Positions 54,201 to 63,030 of a DNA stretch of 64,000 bases are shown here, in pieces; position 1 is the stretch's first letter; each line of letters starts with the position of its first letter. The DNA comes from CAXBGS01 sp963975425. Its GTDB lineage: Bacteria; Planctomycetota; Planctomycetia; Pirellulales; Pirellulaceae. The notes below the pieces were generated by a model. That model was not told the origin of the DNA, ran no database searches, and saw nothing but the letters and a program-made list of their open reading frames with translations. The position numbers and the translations under genes were made by a program. Where the stretch lies: the NCBI GenBank assembly GCA_963975425.1, contig CAXBGS010000005.1, forward strand, positions 186,001-250,000. The letters run 5' to 3'.

Positions 54201-54794
54201 AAGCCCCGCAATGATCATGCCCATGAAAATCGGGTGTTTGGAGATCCCTTCGGCGCGACGCATGCCCCATCGATTACCGTTGACGGACGCGTAAGATCCG
54301 CTGCGACCTAGCAACGTGTTGGTCGGATTGATGTGGCTAACAGCCTCGAAAGCAACCAAACCGAAAATCACGACCGCTACGCAAAGCATGACGACAGACA
54401 AACGCTCGACCGCGTTTGGCACACTGGCAAGCAGACGGCCGAAAATGTACGGGGTCGTCCAGATCAGTAAGACGCTTGGGATCGACGTCGGGATTAGGTC
54501 ACCCGAGAGGTACTGAGCCCCAATCACCGCAAACGTCAGCGTTAGTACAACGAGATCCGTTGACGTGATTCGAAGCCGATACTGCGGTTCCGACGACAGC
54601 AGATGGAAGCTAAAGGCCAACACGAATGCAACCGCGCGCATGTCGATTAGCGAAGCCCCCACGTAGACATTGACCCAAGATGGAATCAACAGCGCGAAGA
54701 ACAGCGACCACCGGGCAGCGCATAGGCAACCCCAGCGGATTGCAATGATCAGCAAGCAGGCGACAGCACCGATGGAGACCAGCGGGAACAGCAT
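51270..54794 (-). CDS. O-antigen polymerase fused to a chain-length regulator and degenerate tyrosine-kinase-like domain
   Basis: One continuous frame of 1174 residues. Residues 1-450 are a polytopic Wzy/WaaL-type polymerase (GLFPWVLAAASEI, IVFPLSRGPILIL, YGYLGVGAFLML). A linker of about 80 residues follows. A Wzz-type part has TM1 (FLAVALVSVGAGALAAVLLA), long coiled coils around 620-900, and TM2 (FAAVFAGVCGIVFGPFLLF). The last 130 residues resemble a BY-kinase, but the P-loop is replaced by FAGMDGKPPARSM and Walker B reads FDLVIIAAG without a following Asp; no C-terminal Tyr cluster exists. First gene of the minus-strand EPS operon. Confidence 0.85.
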   Translation of the reverse strand: MLFPLVSIGAVACLLIIAIRWGCLCAARWSLFFALLIPSWVNVYVGASLIDMRAVAFVLAFSFHLLSSEPQYRLRITSTDLVVLTLTFAVIGAQYLSGDLIPTSIPSVLLIWTTPYIFGRLLASVPNAVERLSVVMLCVAVVIFGLVAFEAVSHINPTNTLLGRSGSYASVNGNRWGMRRAEGISKHPIFMGMIIAGLFPWVLAAASEIRRGNVLTKLSGLMWILGPAIVIASIVFPLSRGPILILLGTAGLSAFLTIRRIRLPVIALAAAVAIFVIANSGNLVQLLEATAQDTNQVMVSINGERYPYTGTNHRFLLFLVYQDAIKDAGAFGFGNFSLEKPHLVHYVEPHLRQLFRSIDNHYLLTLLNYGYLGVGAFLMLSLGGVYCAWRLYLKGGGNAVVNQRVFHAALVGYFLATSVMLFTVWLDSDFGFLLLFNIGFVSTQWSLCRQRIGSTTLAPQVNSASQIRRPRRIATPNSNGLRPARTKGQSFPYAGLSMNTGLTDSARLTASHVDTTYTSANDSVQHSRGFAWRFLAVALVSVGAGALAAVLLAPKLSTDKWVHRSRLVFHEGHIPLGSYHAPKLAEIASMLQSPGTIRPAFEDAKHVDQILNELEVRTIPGSSFVSLRLKWPEKEEGKQILESIVSQSQRAVDELRQNRIDAIHDELSASQADLAVQMSNEKEAAALFYDEHDTVSVVEDLAFARSEILSLERELLEAEADRKGIDRQIELHTSINENFAQISLPSQARPKSDERHRTLKRKIDERRELEARAITKIMYDNQKVEVERKRKLAERRLISKAELQEAELELSLLEVKHANSNSHQELVQELWSLEDQLADAETQTQNGFVPIIGEQIANKERIDALKNRMDRFIAEEARLRTLLGEESRITDQLQVLTDQKHDLDRKQKALEALLNSPVNRLTVGDAPSLDNPPIESNKKKMFAAVFAGVCGIVFGPFLLFDSLMVIRRRNTEKLTNIGLGRLISKTNQQYTDSSLDPTAAPELLVAPPADIRRMINQLFTVIGDDPYVLAFAGMDGKPPARSMMFDVARCFARHGRNVQLTMVNPNVNGDDEEAQKNCRQDQLYARQSPASFDVECVASVGSAVAKLDRKRDEFDLVIIAAGVEASNVNELDLLSFYADGIVASDLGRGKHLRRRVNVVRHVNSSEGNILGIIP

Positions 54795-55125
54795 CTCTTC
54801 TTTTCAGCCATTAAACATGATCCTGACAAAAGTACGGAGGTCAGAATCAAAAACGTCTTGATTCGTAAGGATGAGCAATGCCCCGCACAATCGAATTCCC
54901 ATCGCGTGCGTGGTAAATCCATCTCTCATCCAGGATTTCGCTCAACGCAAACGGCGTGCCTTGAGCGAAAATGCCCTGAAATGCGGGAAAACCGAAAACG
55001 CACTGCAGATTGTCTTATCAAAATGAAGTTAATTCCCGAGGGCTTTATCAGAATCCGTGAGCCGTCCATGAATCATTTGACGAAATTAAACTCTGGTTCC
55101 TCCACATGGATGTTTCGGAATTGTT
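54795..55125. other. Divergent spacer at the centre of the EPS locus
   Basis: 331 bases between the polymerase fusion (minus) and the TolC-like gene (plus). A short open frame (54858-55313) crosses it into the TolC gene but is not plausible as a protein. TTGACG at 55078 has no matching -10 element. The promoters for both arms must lie here. Confidence 0.4.
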
Positions 55126-56916
55126 ATGAGTTCAAATGTGCGGACGACCCTTTGGTGGTCGCTAGTCCTGAGTGCAAATACACTGATCCCCGTTCACGCG
55201 CTTTGCGAGGACGATCTGAATTGGTGGGCAACCGTGCATGTCGATTACGTGGGCGCGTTGGAAACAGATTCACCAAAATCGGGGCCTGCCGATCCGGGCG
55301 TGAGTCCTGCTGATTTGCAAAGCGACCCGAGATCGCTCGCCTCTGGCAGCAATCATCTAGCCTCCAACGGCGAAGTGAAGACCACTGATCACTCGTATGC
55401 GGGGGAATGGCCCGCTAACGTCGTCGATAGTGATGTTTCACTTGGTAGCGAGTCGTCACAAGGCCAAGTTGTTCGCGAGCGGCATGATGATGTTCTGCCC
55501 CTTTCACTGGCCGCCGCGTGCGTGACATCCCTGCAAAACAACCGAGACATTCGAGTTCTCTCAAAAGAACCGACCATTGCCTCGCAACAGGTCACCATCG
55601 CCGATGCAGAATTCGATCCGTACTATGCGTTAAGAGCACATGGTGGTGAAGCCAAGCGACAGCTTGCCGATACGCTGACCTCGTTCGGTGCTGCCACTAA
55701 CATTCAAGAACAGGACTTTTTCGACCCTTTCACCGACCCGAACAACCTGTCGATCGGACGGCGGCTTCGGACCGGCGGCGTGATTGAATTGGGATTTGGC
55801 ACCGAATACGACCTGTTTGACCCGGTTGGGCCTCAGAGACTCGTCAATCCCGCGTGGGATTCCTCGCTAAATCTGCGGCTGGAACAACCGTTACTAGCCG
55901 GAGCCGGACGCCAGATCACCGAATCGATCATTACGATCGCCCGCGCCGATCAGCGGCAAGCATTGGAATCGTTCCAGGCAGACGTCAATCAAATCCTTCT
56001 TGACGTTGAACTCGCTTACTGGGACGTCGCGCTACGGCAACGACTGGCAAAGGACTTCGATGCCCTCCTTGTCATCGCAAACAAACTTGTCGAATCCGAG
56101 ACGATTCGCGAAGACCTGGGCGAGGGCGTGCTACCCGACGTGACGGAAGCCCGAGTTCAGGTGTTGCGGATTCGCCAACTGAAAGCAAAAAATGAGGCGG
56201 CCCTAGCCAGTGCGAACGAAGAATTAGCGAATCTACTTGGACTCGATGCAGCTCAACGCGTCGAGATTATCGCGACGACAGACGGGCAACCTGACGCTCT
56301 GAATCCAGATCTCGACCAAGCGTTGCTGGTGATGACCGCACGTCCAGAATTGCGTGCACAAGAAGCAGCTATCCAACGTGCCTCCATTGAACTGACGCTG
56401 GCAATCGACCAGCTTCGTCCAGACCTCCGACTCTATTTCGAGCAATCACTGACAGGCTTAGACGATCGACTGGACGATTCAATCGACACGGTTTCATCGG
56501 GCCGATTTAACACGTGGGCCGTCGGTCTTGTGCTGCAGCGATCGGTACGGCGACGCGCAGAGTTTGCCGCAGTCCGCGCCGCAAGACTGCGGGTTTGCCA
56601 AGAACAAGATCGTCTAGAGGCTTTGCGCCAACAGTTCGCGTTCCGATTGCAGGGCATTTTCAACCGCATGTTGGAAGAGCGCAAAGTACTCGAAATCGCG
56701 GAAGAAACGTCAGAGCTGGCCGACCGCCAATATCGTTCTCGGTTAGAGCTTCGCAACGAGGGACAGGGCAATGCTGATGCAGTGTTTAGGTCGCAATCGA
56801 CACTCTTGACTTCCCAATTGGATTACACCGAAGCACAAATCCGCCTACTGCAACTCTACGCCCAATGGCAGTATGAGCAGGGTGTCATCTGTAACGACCG
56901 TTTCGAAGTGAATTGA
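55126..56916 (+). CDS. TolC-family outer-membrane protein
   Basis: 596 residues. A signal-like segment (TTLWWSLVLSANTLIPVHA) leads into an unusual 90-residue polar stretch, then the TolC fold from about residue 120: LAAACVTSLQNNRDIRVLS, the paired coiled-coil helices (IARADQRQALESFQADVNQ; VTEARVQVLRIRQLKAK) and the second repeat ending in LLQLYAQWQYEQGVIC. TolC proteins form trimeric channels for efflux pumps. Here it stands beside the polysaccharide genes, where an outer-membrane port is otherwise missing, so it may serve that role; an inner-membrane partner (ABC or RND) is not present nearby. Confidence 0.85.
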   Translation: MSSNVRTTLWWSLVLSANTLIPVHALCEDDLNWWATVHVDYVGALETDSPKSGPADPGVSPADLQSDPRSLASGSNHLASNGEVKTTDHSYAGEWPANVVDSDVSLGSESSQGQVVRERHDDVLPLSLAAACVTSLQNNRDIRVLSKEPTIASQQVTIADAEFDPYYALRAHGGEAKRQLADTLTSFGAATNIQEQDFFDPFTDPNNLSIGRRLRTGGVIELGFGTEYDLFDPVGPQRLVNPAWDSSLNLRLEQPLLAGAGRQITESIITIARADQRQALESFQADVNQILLDVELAYWDVALRQRLAKDFDALLVIANKLVESETIREDLGEGVLPDVTEARVQVLRIRQLKAKNEAALASANEELANLLGLDAAQRVEIIATTDGQPDALNPDLDQALLVMTARPELRAQEAAIQRASIELTLAIDQLRPDLRLYFEQSLTGLDDRLDDSIDTVSSGRFNTWAVGLVLQRSVRRRAEFAAVRAARLRVCQEQDRLEALRQQFAFRLQGIFNRMLEERKVLEIAEETSELADRQYRSRLELRNEGQGNADAVFRSQSTLLTSQLDYTEAQIRLLQLYAQWQYEQGVICNDRFEVN

Positions 56917-56949
56917 GTTCGAAGTGAATTGAGTTCGAAGTGAATTGAG
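56902..56949. repeat. Three exact 16-base tandem copies over the stop codon of the TolC-like gene
   Basis: TTCGAAGTGAATTGAG occurs three times without a gap at 56902, 56918 and 56934. The first copy contains the last codons and stop (TGA 56914-56916) of the TolC-family gene. Confidence 0.92.
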
Positions 56950-57027
56950 TTTAGTCAATCGTTTCGCGAACAAGTCAATCTCGCAGACTCGCGTTTATCA
57001 CTATGAGAAACCCGAGATGTGTTTCGT

Positions 57028-57046
57028 ATCGTTTCTCAGAAACGAT
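57028..57046. promoter_or_regulatory. Perfect 19-base palindrome
   Basis: ATCGTTTCT-C-AGAAACGAT is a perfect inverted repeat with a single-base centre, in the 517-base spacer (56917-57433) before the flippase gene. There is no T-run; it looks like an operator for a dimeric regulator or a weak stem. Nothing else was recognised in the spacer. Confidence 0.4.
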
Positions 57047-57433
57047 TCTGCCTTAGATCTACCGATCTGTCTTGATTGTCGCATCTGACACACAGCGGCC
57101 CATAACACAAACACGCTGCATTCGCGTGGGTTGAGTCCGTTGTTTCAGGGCATGGCAATGCAATCTTAGCCAATCCGCACCGCGACGTTTCGAGGCGTTG
57201 CGCGATTCGGGCACACCAATTGCTTCGATTCGAAAATCCGTGAAGTCGGGTCAAAGCATGATGCTCGTGGTGCGCTATGGTATCTCGAGTCGAAATCATT
57301 TCGGACATGTTTAGGGCTCGAACCGAAATTGCCATACGCGATCCAATGATAGGTTTTTCCCATTTCCGCTCCGACGGTAGCCATTCGAGCCCCTGCGCAC
57401 TCGGCTGATGATTCAGAAGACGTCGAGTCCGTT

Positions 57434-58906
57434 GTGGATTCGCTAGAAGCGGAGACATCCAAACGTTCCGTCGGGGCATCGGTATGGACGTTTGGTGGGT
57501 TCGCAGTGATGTCCGGGGCGCGACTCGCTAATAACTTGTTTCTTTCTTATCTGCTGGCACCTGACTTATTCGGCATCATGGCGATTGCGAACATTATTTT
57601 GCAGGGCGTCCAGATGTGCTCTGACGTTGGCGTCGGCCATTGCTTGATCCAAAACGCAAAGGGTGACTCGCCCGTCTTTTATAACACCGCGTGGACAATC
57701 CAACTGGTTCGTGGTGTGTTGATTTGGACGCTGTTGATCGCCATCTCAGGCCCCATCGCATCATTTTACGCTGAACCGCAACTGCGTCTGATTGTCGTCG
57801 CGCTGGGATCGACTGCGCTGATTCAGTCAGCAGCCTCGACGGAAATTCACACCGCAAAACGACATCTTCGGATCGCTTGGATCACCTCACTCGAAGTAGC
57901 ATCCCAGATCATCGGCATCATTGTCATGTGTGCCCTAGCGTACAAATACAAGAGCGTCTGGTGTCTGGTATTCGGCGCGATTGTTAGTGCATCCGTTTTC
58001 GCCATCCTTAGCCATCTGCTTTCCAAGACCGTAAAAAATAGATTGACCTGGAATCACGAATCGGCGTGCGAGCTGATTCGGTTCGGTAAGTGGATCCTCA
58101 TCGGGATGTTGCTCAGTTTTCTCGCGATGCAAATCGATCGCCTATTGCTGGGAAAACTTGGCGATTTCACACAACTCGGACTCTATCATTTTGCATTTTC
58201 ACTCTCGCTGTTGGCATCAACGATTGTTGAACGACTCTCCAACACGGTCCAATTCCCAATACTTGCAGCGGTCGCGAACTCTAGTTCGCAAAACTATTCA
58301 GAGCGAGCGATTGAGTCGCGCCAATCGTTGCTGATCATCGCGATGGCATTGCTGACGCTGTTGTTTGCAGCCGCCCCGTTAATCTTCAATCATCTTTACC
58401 ACGAAAACTTTCGCGACGCAGGTTGGATCACACAGTTGATGTGTTTTCCGATTTGGTGCTTGGTTTTGACAAAGACAATCGATCGCGCCTTGCTCGCGAT
58501 CGGTGACACTCGATCCCTGGCATATCTAGCGTTTTGCAGGCTGATTTTCTGCAGCACGTTCAGCTACATCGGCTACGTCACTGGCGGTCTGCAAGGCTTT
58601 TGTGTCGGCGTAGGCGTAGGTTCGCTAACTGCGCACCTGTGTCTCTATGTCCCGCTGCGACGCTGCGGAATACGGATTCTCGCCCAAGATATTCGTTTCA
58701 GCCTACTGGCGGTTCTGGTGGCACTGATTGGTCTAACTGTTCAGAACCCCAGCCTGGTGGCGAACTTGTCGCCAAACGTCGGCGACCCAGCGTTGGTGGG
58801 TCACTGTGTTGCCTTAGCTCTCGCAACGGTCTTCGCCGCTGCGATCAGCCTGCAGCAATGGCGCGTCGTCGTTGGCAGAAACGGCTATACGCCTGCAACC
58901 GACTGA
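57434..58906 (+). CDS. Wzx-type polysaccharide flippase
   Basis: 490 residues starting with GTG at 57434. It has about 12 hydrophobic segments and the N-terminal layout of the Wzx/MOP family: SVWTFGGFAVMSGARLANNLF, LLAPDLFGIMAIANIILQGV, GVGHCLIQ. RFGKWILIGMLLSFLAMQIDRLLLG in the middle is the usual second bundle start. It moves the undecaprenyl-linked repeat unit across the inner membrane for the polymerase fusion. It lies 517 bases after the TolC-like gene. Confidence 0.9.
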   Translation: MDSLEAETSKRSVGASVWTFGGFAVMSGARLANNLFLSYLLAPDLFGIMAIANIILQGVQMCSDVGVGHCLIQNAKGDSPVFYNTAWTIQLVRGVLIWTLLIAISGPIASFYAEPQLRLIVVALGSTALIQSAASTEIHTAKRHLRIAWITSLEVASQIIGIIVMCALAYKYKSVWCLVFGAIVSASVFAILSHLLSKTVKNRLTWNHESACELIRFGKWILIGMLLSFLAMQIDRLLLGKLGDFTQLGLYHFAFSLSLLASTIVERLSNTVQFPILAAVANSSSQNYSERAIESRQSLLIIAMALLTLLFAAAPLIFNHLYHENFRDAGWITQLMCFPIWCLVLTKTIDRALLAIGDTRSLAYLAFCRLIFCSTFSYIGYVTGGLQGFCVGVGVGSLTAHLCLYVPLRRCGIRILAQDIRFSLLAVLVALIGLTVQNPSLVANLSPNVGDPALVGHCVALALATVFAAAISLQQWRVVVGRNGYTPATD

Positions 58907-58974
58907 GTCGACGAACCGCATGAAGTGCAGGAATTGAAATTGAAACAAATGGAAAAGAAATGGATCAATCGCTA

Positions 58975-59007
58975 ATGACAGGTAAATTGCGATGACAGGA
59001 ATCGCCT
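58975..59007 (+). repeat. Degenerate 17-base duplication over the start of the oxidoreductase gene
   Basis: ATGACAGGTAAATTGCG (58975) is followed by ATGACAGGAATCGCCTT (58992), the latter being the real start. The first copy opens a six-codon frame whose TGA overlaps the real ATG (GATGA), which could couple or hinder initiation. Confidence 0.5.
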
Positions 59008-60146
59008 TTGTTGGCTGCGGATTCGTTTCGGACTACTACGTCCGCACCCTAGAGCACCATTCAAACTTAGAGTTGATTGGAGCCTATGATCATGATCCGA
59101 CCCGGCTTCAGCACTGGTCCGAATACCATAACGTGTATTCGTATCAATCGTACGAAAAGGTGTTGGCCGATGATCGGGTTTCGGTCATCGTTAATTTGAC
59201 GAATCCTCATAGTCACTATCAGGTTTCGTCGGCCGCACTGTCGGCCGGAAAACATGTCTACAGCGAAAAACCACTGGCGACATCGATTGATGATGCGACC
59301 GCTTTGGTCAAGCAAGCGCGTGACGCCGGGCTAGAACTATCTTCGGCTCCCTGCAACCTCTTTAGTGAGACCGCACAAACCATTTGGAAAGCGTTACGGG
59401 ACGGGCTGATCGGGAAGTCGCACCTGGTCTACGCCGAATTGGATGATGACCTGATACACCGAGCTCCCTACCAAAACTGGAAAAGCGAGTCCGGCGTGGC
59501 CTGGCCCGCGCAAGACGAATTCGAAGTCGGCTGCACGATGGAGCATGCGGGCTATTACTTGGCCTGGCTCGTTGCCTACTTTGGACAAATCGATTCGGTC
59601 ACCTCCTTTGGAAGCATCTGTGTTGCAGACAAGGCGGTTGATTTCGAACTGCGGCGTCAATCGCCGGATTTCACGTGTGCATGCATACGATTCGAATCTG
59701 GAATGATCGCTCGATTGACCTGCAGCATCATTGCAACTCATGATCATCGGCTACGTATCTTTGGCGATGAAGGCGTACTTTCGACTCAAGATTGCTGGTT
59801 CTATCGCAGTCCGGTCCATCTGCAACGCCGCTGGGAAATACGACGGCGAATGATGATGAGTCCGTTCAAGAAGCGTTTGCCACTGATCGGTGAACCCTCA
59901 CCAAAGTTTGCCTATAAGGGTTCCCAGCAATTGAATTTCGCGCAGGGTATCGCGGATCTAGCAGATGCTGTGAACGACGGTCGACCGTGTTACCTCGACG
60001 CGGAATTTTGCCTGCACGTCAATGAAGCAGTCATCGCAATTAGCGAATCGCTCAGCGAGCCCGGCGTTTATCAAATGAAAACGTCATGTACGCCGCCCAT
60101 ACCGTTAGAAGAGTTTCGAGCCCAATATCAATTGGCGGGAGTTTAG
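58992..60146 (+). CDS. Gfo/Idh/MocA family oxidoreductase 1
   Basis: 384 residues. The N-terminal Rossmann fold starts GIAFVGCGFVSDYYVRTL; VIVNLTNPHSHYQVSSAAL and HVYSEKPLATS carry the conserved Lys (EKP). The C-terminal alpha/beta domain includes EVGCTMEHAGYYLAWLVAYF. Such enzymes oxidise or reduce sugars, often nucleotide sugars in polysaccharide operons. Direct contact with the second oxidoreductase gene (2 bases) suggests consecutive steps in sugar-nucleotide synthesis. Confidence 0.9.
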   Translation: MTGIAFVGCGFVSDYYVRTLEHHSNLELIGAYDHDPTRLQHWSEYHNVYSYQSYEKVLADDRVSVIVNLTNPHSHYQVSSAALSAGKHVYSEKPLATSIDDATALVKQARDAGLELSSAPCNLFSETAQTIWKALRDGLIGKSHLVYAELDDDLIHRAPYQNWKSESGVAWPAQDEFEVGCTMEHAGYYLAWLVAYFGQIDSVTSFGSICVADKAVDFELRRQSPDFTCACIRFESGMIARLTCSIIATHDHRLRIFGDEGVLSTQDCWFYRSPVHLQRRWEIRRRMMMSPFKKRLPLIGEPSPKFAYKGSQQLNFAQGIADLADAVNDGRPCYLDAEFCLHVNEAVIAISESLSEPGVYQMKTSCTPPIPLEEFRAQYQLAGV

Positions 60147-60148
60147 CG

Positions 60149-61258
60149 ATGGTTCGCTGGGGTATCATCGGCGCCGGACGCGTAGCCCATGACTTTGTCT
60201 GCGCGTTGCGGACGCTGCCAGAGGCAAGCGTGACAAGCGTTTCATCTCGTAACGGTGGGCGTGCGGAAGCGTTTGCTCAATCACATTCCATCGAGTCATT
60301 CACCAACAGCTACGAAGCATTGCTCGCGCGCGAGGATGTGGACGTCTGTTATGTCGGAACCCCCAATGCATCGCACGTTGACATCTCGATTGCGGCGATG
60401 GCTGCGGGCAAAGCGGTCGTCTGCGAGAAACCGTTGGGTTGTGATACCGCAGATGTCGATCGCCTGATCCAGCACTGGAACCTGTCAGATACATTCTGTA
60501 TGGAAGCGATGTGGATGCGATTCATGCCTTTGATCCGCCGGGCCCACCAACTGATCCAACAAGGCGAAATCGGCGTGCCGTTGCACATGCAAGCAGATTT
60601 CACGATACCCACTGCTTTTGATCCGGCCAGTCGATTCTTTAGCAAGGATCTCGGTGGCGGATGTTTGCTTGATCGCGGAGTCTACGGAATCTCGCTAGCC
60701 CACTTGCTTTTCGGAAAACCTGTCGCGGTTCAATCCGATGCATTGATTGGCACAACGGGCGTCGATGAACAAACCGTTGTGCATCTGCGACACGACGATC
60801 CGGATGCCGTCCTATCGACCATCACTTGTGGACTTCGTACCTACGGAAGTAACGACGTGACAATCATGGGGACCGAAGGCGTTCTTAGAATTGGCAAACC
60901 GTTTATCTGTCCCGAGTACATCAAACTGGACCGATTTGCAAAACCGATCGACGCGGCCTTGCCGAATCACCAGGTCTCGGTAAAGAGTCGTCGTCGGGTT
61001 CCGAGGATCGTTCAACCATTGATCGTTCGCGCTAAGCTGCTGAAACAAATATTTCGGTCATCGGCAAACTGTATCTTTCAACCCCATGCGTGCAACGGTT
61101 ACGAATACGAAGCGTGTGAAGTCAACCGTTGTCTGCGCGAGGGACTCCGGGAGTCACCATTGATGCCGTTGAGCGATTCGAGAGCCGTATCAGAAACGAT
61201 TGATGCTGCGCGTCAGAGCTTCGGGTCGAATACTGAAACAGTGATGTGCCACAACTGA
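60149..61258 (+). CDS. Gfo/Idh/MocA family oxidoreductase 2
   Basis: 369 residues from ATG 60149, 2 bases after the previous stop with GGCGGGAG upstream. WGIIGAGRVAHDFVCAL is the nucleotide-binding start, VCYVGTPNASHVD and VVCEKPLG the family motifs, and CMEAMWMRFMP with GGGCLLDRGVYGISLAHLL fits the dihydrodiol/glucose-fructose oxidoreductase type. Likely works with its neighbour on a nucleotide sugar; substrate unknown. Confidence 0.9.
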   Translation: MVRWGIIGAGRVAHDFVCALRTLPEASVTSVSSRNGGRAEAFAQSHSIESFTNSYEALLAREDVDVCYVGTPNASHVDISIAAMAAGKAVVCEKPLGCDTADVDRLIQHWNLSDTFCMEAMWMRFMPLIRRAHQLIQQGEIGVPLHMQADFTIPTAFDPASRFFSKDLGGGCLLDRGVYGISLAHLLFGKPVAVQSDALIGTTGVDEQTVVHLRHDDPDAVLSTITCGLRTYGSNDVTIMGTEGVLRIGKPFICPEYIKLDRFAKPIDAALPNHQVSVKSRRRVPRIVQPLIVRAKLLKQIFRSSANCIFQPHACNGYEYEACEVNRCLREGLRESPLMPLSDSRAVSETIDAARQSFGSNTETVMCHN

Positions 61259-61337
61259 TCTACTTCCAACGTTTGCGTCAGCACTGGACATTGACGCGGC
61301 AAGAGATTTCGATTTCGGTGAAACAACTTGGACCGTG

Positions 61338-62477
61338 ATGAAAGTTCTCTATTTGACTGAACAGGACCCAAGGGACGCGAGTTCCTGGTCCGGTATACCG
61401 CTCTCGATGTATCGACTGCTGCGTCAAAACGGTTGCTCGCTCGATGTCGTTGCCGATCGAACGGGTACCACAACCAGCAAACTAAGATCGCGTCTGCGGC
61501 CGGGTTGGCGACCGGCAACGGCCGACGAAATCATCGCGAAGGCGGAACGACGAATTCGGTCCTCACGCACTGATGTCATCTTCGCGCCGGTCGCGTCGCG
61601 TCTGGTCAGCCGCATCGAAACGCATGTCCCTATTGTCTATTTTTCTGATGGCACGGTTACGTCGGTGTACCGGCGCAAACCATTCAGTGACTACTATCGC
61701 TTGCCCAATAGCGAGAACGCATCGGCCGAGGAATACGAAGGTTTGCTGCAGACCCGCGAGAAAGCAGAGAGCGAGACCCTCAAGCGGACAAACATGGCGG
61801 TTTATCCCTCGCAGTGGGCGCTGGCCTCGGCGCGAGATGACTACCATGTGCCGGAATCGCGGCTGCGACTGCTGCCCATTGGGGCCAACTTGCCAGAAAA
61901 CGATTTACCGACGCGTCCACCACAGCGCGAGTGCGGTCGTCCTGTGCGTTTGCTTTACGTCGGCGCCGACTGGCATCGCAAAGGCGGCGACCTGATCCTT
62001 AGCTGTATGGACGAACTGGCTTTGCAGGGTTTGCCAGCGACGCTCACCATTGTCGGATGTCAGCCGGAGGCGGCTGTGGGGCGTGATGACATTGATGTCA
62101 TTGCGTATCTGAACAAGAACAGTGTTCGCGACGTCCGACGGATGATCGAAATGCTAAGCAATCACCACTTTCTCTTGTTGCCCAGTCGCGCCGAGGCTTA
62201 CGGCGTCGCGCCCGCAGAGGCGATGGCATTCGGCTTGCCGGCGATCGTCTCAGGAATCGGTGGTTTGGCGACCGTCGTAAACGATGGTATCAGCGGCGCC
62301 GTGCTCTCGGACGGATCGACAGGAGCCGACTATGCGAACAAAATCCTTACCTTGTACGACGATCCGGACGCGTATAAGGATTTAAGTCATGCTGCATTTG
62401 ATGACTATCAAAGACGTCTGGCGTGGCCCAATTTCGGTCGACGCATGATGGATATCTTCCGCGAAGTTGTCAGGTAG
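61338..62477 (+). CDS. Glycosyltransferase family 4
   Basis: 379 residues from ATG 61338 (GTG at 61335 is possible). The donor-binding C-terminal half is clear: VRLLYVGADWHRKGGDLIL, and LLLPSRAEAYGVAPAEAMAFG with the E-x7-E motif, followed by LPAIVSGIGGLATVV. The N-terminal half (KVLYLTEQDPRDASSWSGIP) accepts the sugar acceptor. Plus-strand arm of the EPS locus, with the acetyltransferase gene beginning 4 bases later. Confidence 0.9.
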   Translation: MKVLYLTEQDPRDASSWSGIPLSMYRLLRQNGCSLDVVADRTGTTTSKLRSRLRPGWRPATADEIIAKAERRIRSSRTDVIFAPVASRLVSRIETHVPIVYFSDGTVTSVYRRKPFSDYYRLPNSENASAEEYEGLLQTREKAESETLKRTNMAVYPSQWALASARDDYHVPESRLRLLPIGANLPENDLPTRPPQRECGRPVRLLYVGADWHRKGGDLILSCMDELALQGLPATLTIVGCQPEAAVGRDDIDVIAYLNKNSVRDVRRMIEMLSNHHFLLLPSRAEAYGVAPAEAMAFGLPAIVSGIGGLATVVNDGISGAVLSDGSTGADYANKILTLYDDPDAYKDLSHAAFDDYQRRLAWPNFGRRMMDIFREVVR

Positions 62478-62481
62478 CCCT

Positions 62482-63030
62482 ATGGAAACGAACTCCCCGG
62501 AACAACCCGTCGACTGGCAAGAACCCGATTGGCGACGTGAACAACCGAGACGTTTTTGGGACCCCAGTCGCAAATTGCTACGCTCGCTGCGCGATTATCA
62601 GCGGCTACAGGGAACCGGCTGGGTGCGCAGAATACGACGATCAGCTTGCGTCATCCGTCATCACTTCTGGTCGGTTGTCACGGGAGCGGAAATACCGCTG
62701 AATTGCCAGATCGAAGGCGGGTTGCTGCTTCCGCACCCCAATGGAGTTGTCTGTCATCCCGAAGCGAAGATCGGACCGAACTGTTTGCTTTTTCAACAAG
62801 TCACTCTTACCGAGGGTGTCATCCTTGGTGCGCATGTCGATGTCGGCGCCGGGGCCAAAGTTCTTGGGCCGTTGGAATTAGCAGACCACGTGCGTATCGG
62901 CGCCAACTCAGTTGTGCTGCAAAGCGTGCCGGCGGGCTGCACCGCGGTCGGAGTCCCCGCGGAAATCGTACGACGCCCTAACGCAACGGACGTGGAATCG
63001 TTCAATCACGCTGAAGGAGACTCGCACTAA
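62482..63030 (+). CDS. Serine O-acetyltransferase-like hexapeptide acetyltransferase
   Basis: 182 residues from ATG 62482. An N-terminal helical part of about 65 residues is followed by left-handed beta-helix repeats: IPLNCQIEGGLLLPHPNGVV, IGPNCLLFQQVTLTEGVILG, VRIGANSVVLQSVPAGCTAV. The type is CysE-like, but copies within polysaccharide loci usually acetylate sugars. The catalytic His is probably in LLPHPNG. Its stop codon lies in a 16-base tandem duplication. Confidence 0.88.
   Translation: METNSPEQPVDWQEPDWRREQPRRFWDPSRKLLRSLRDYQRLQGTGWVRRIRRSACVIRHHFWSVVTGAEIPLNCQIEGGLLLPHPNGVVCHPEAKIGPNCLLFQQVTLTEGVILGAHVDVGAGAKVLGPLELADHVRIGANSVVLQSVPAGCTAVGVPAEIVRRPNATDVESFNHAEGDSH

Noticed and set aside
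54858..55313. 151-residue open frame before and inside the TolC-like gene
   Set aside because: Cys/Arg-rich, overlaps the real gene in another frame and has no ribosome site or family likeness.
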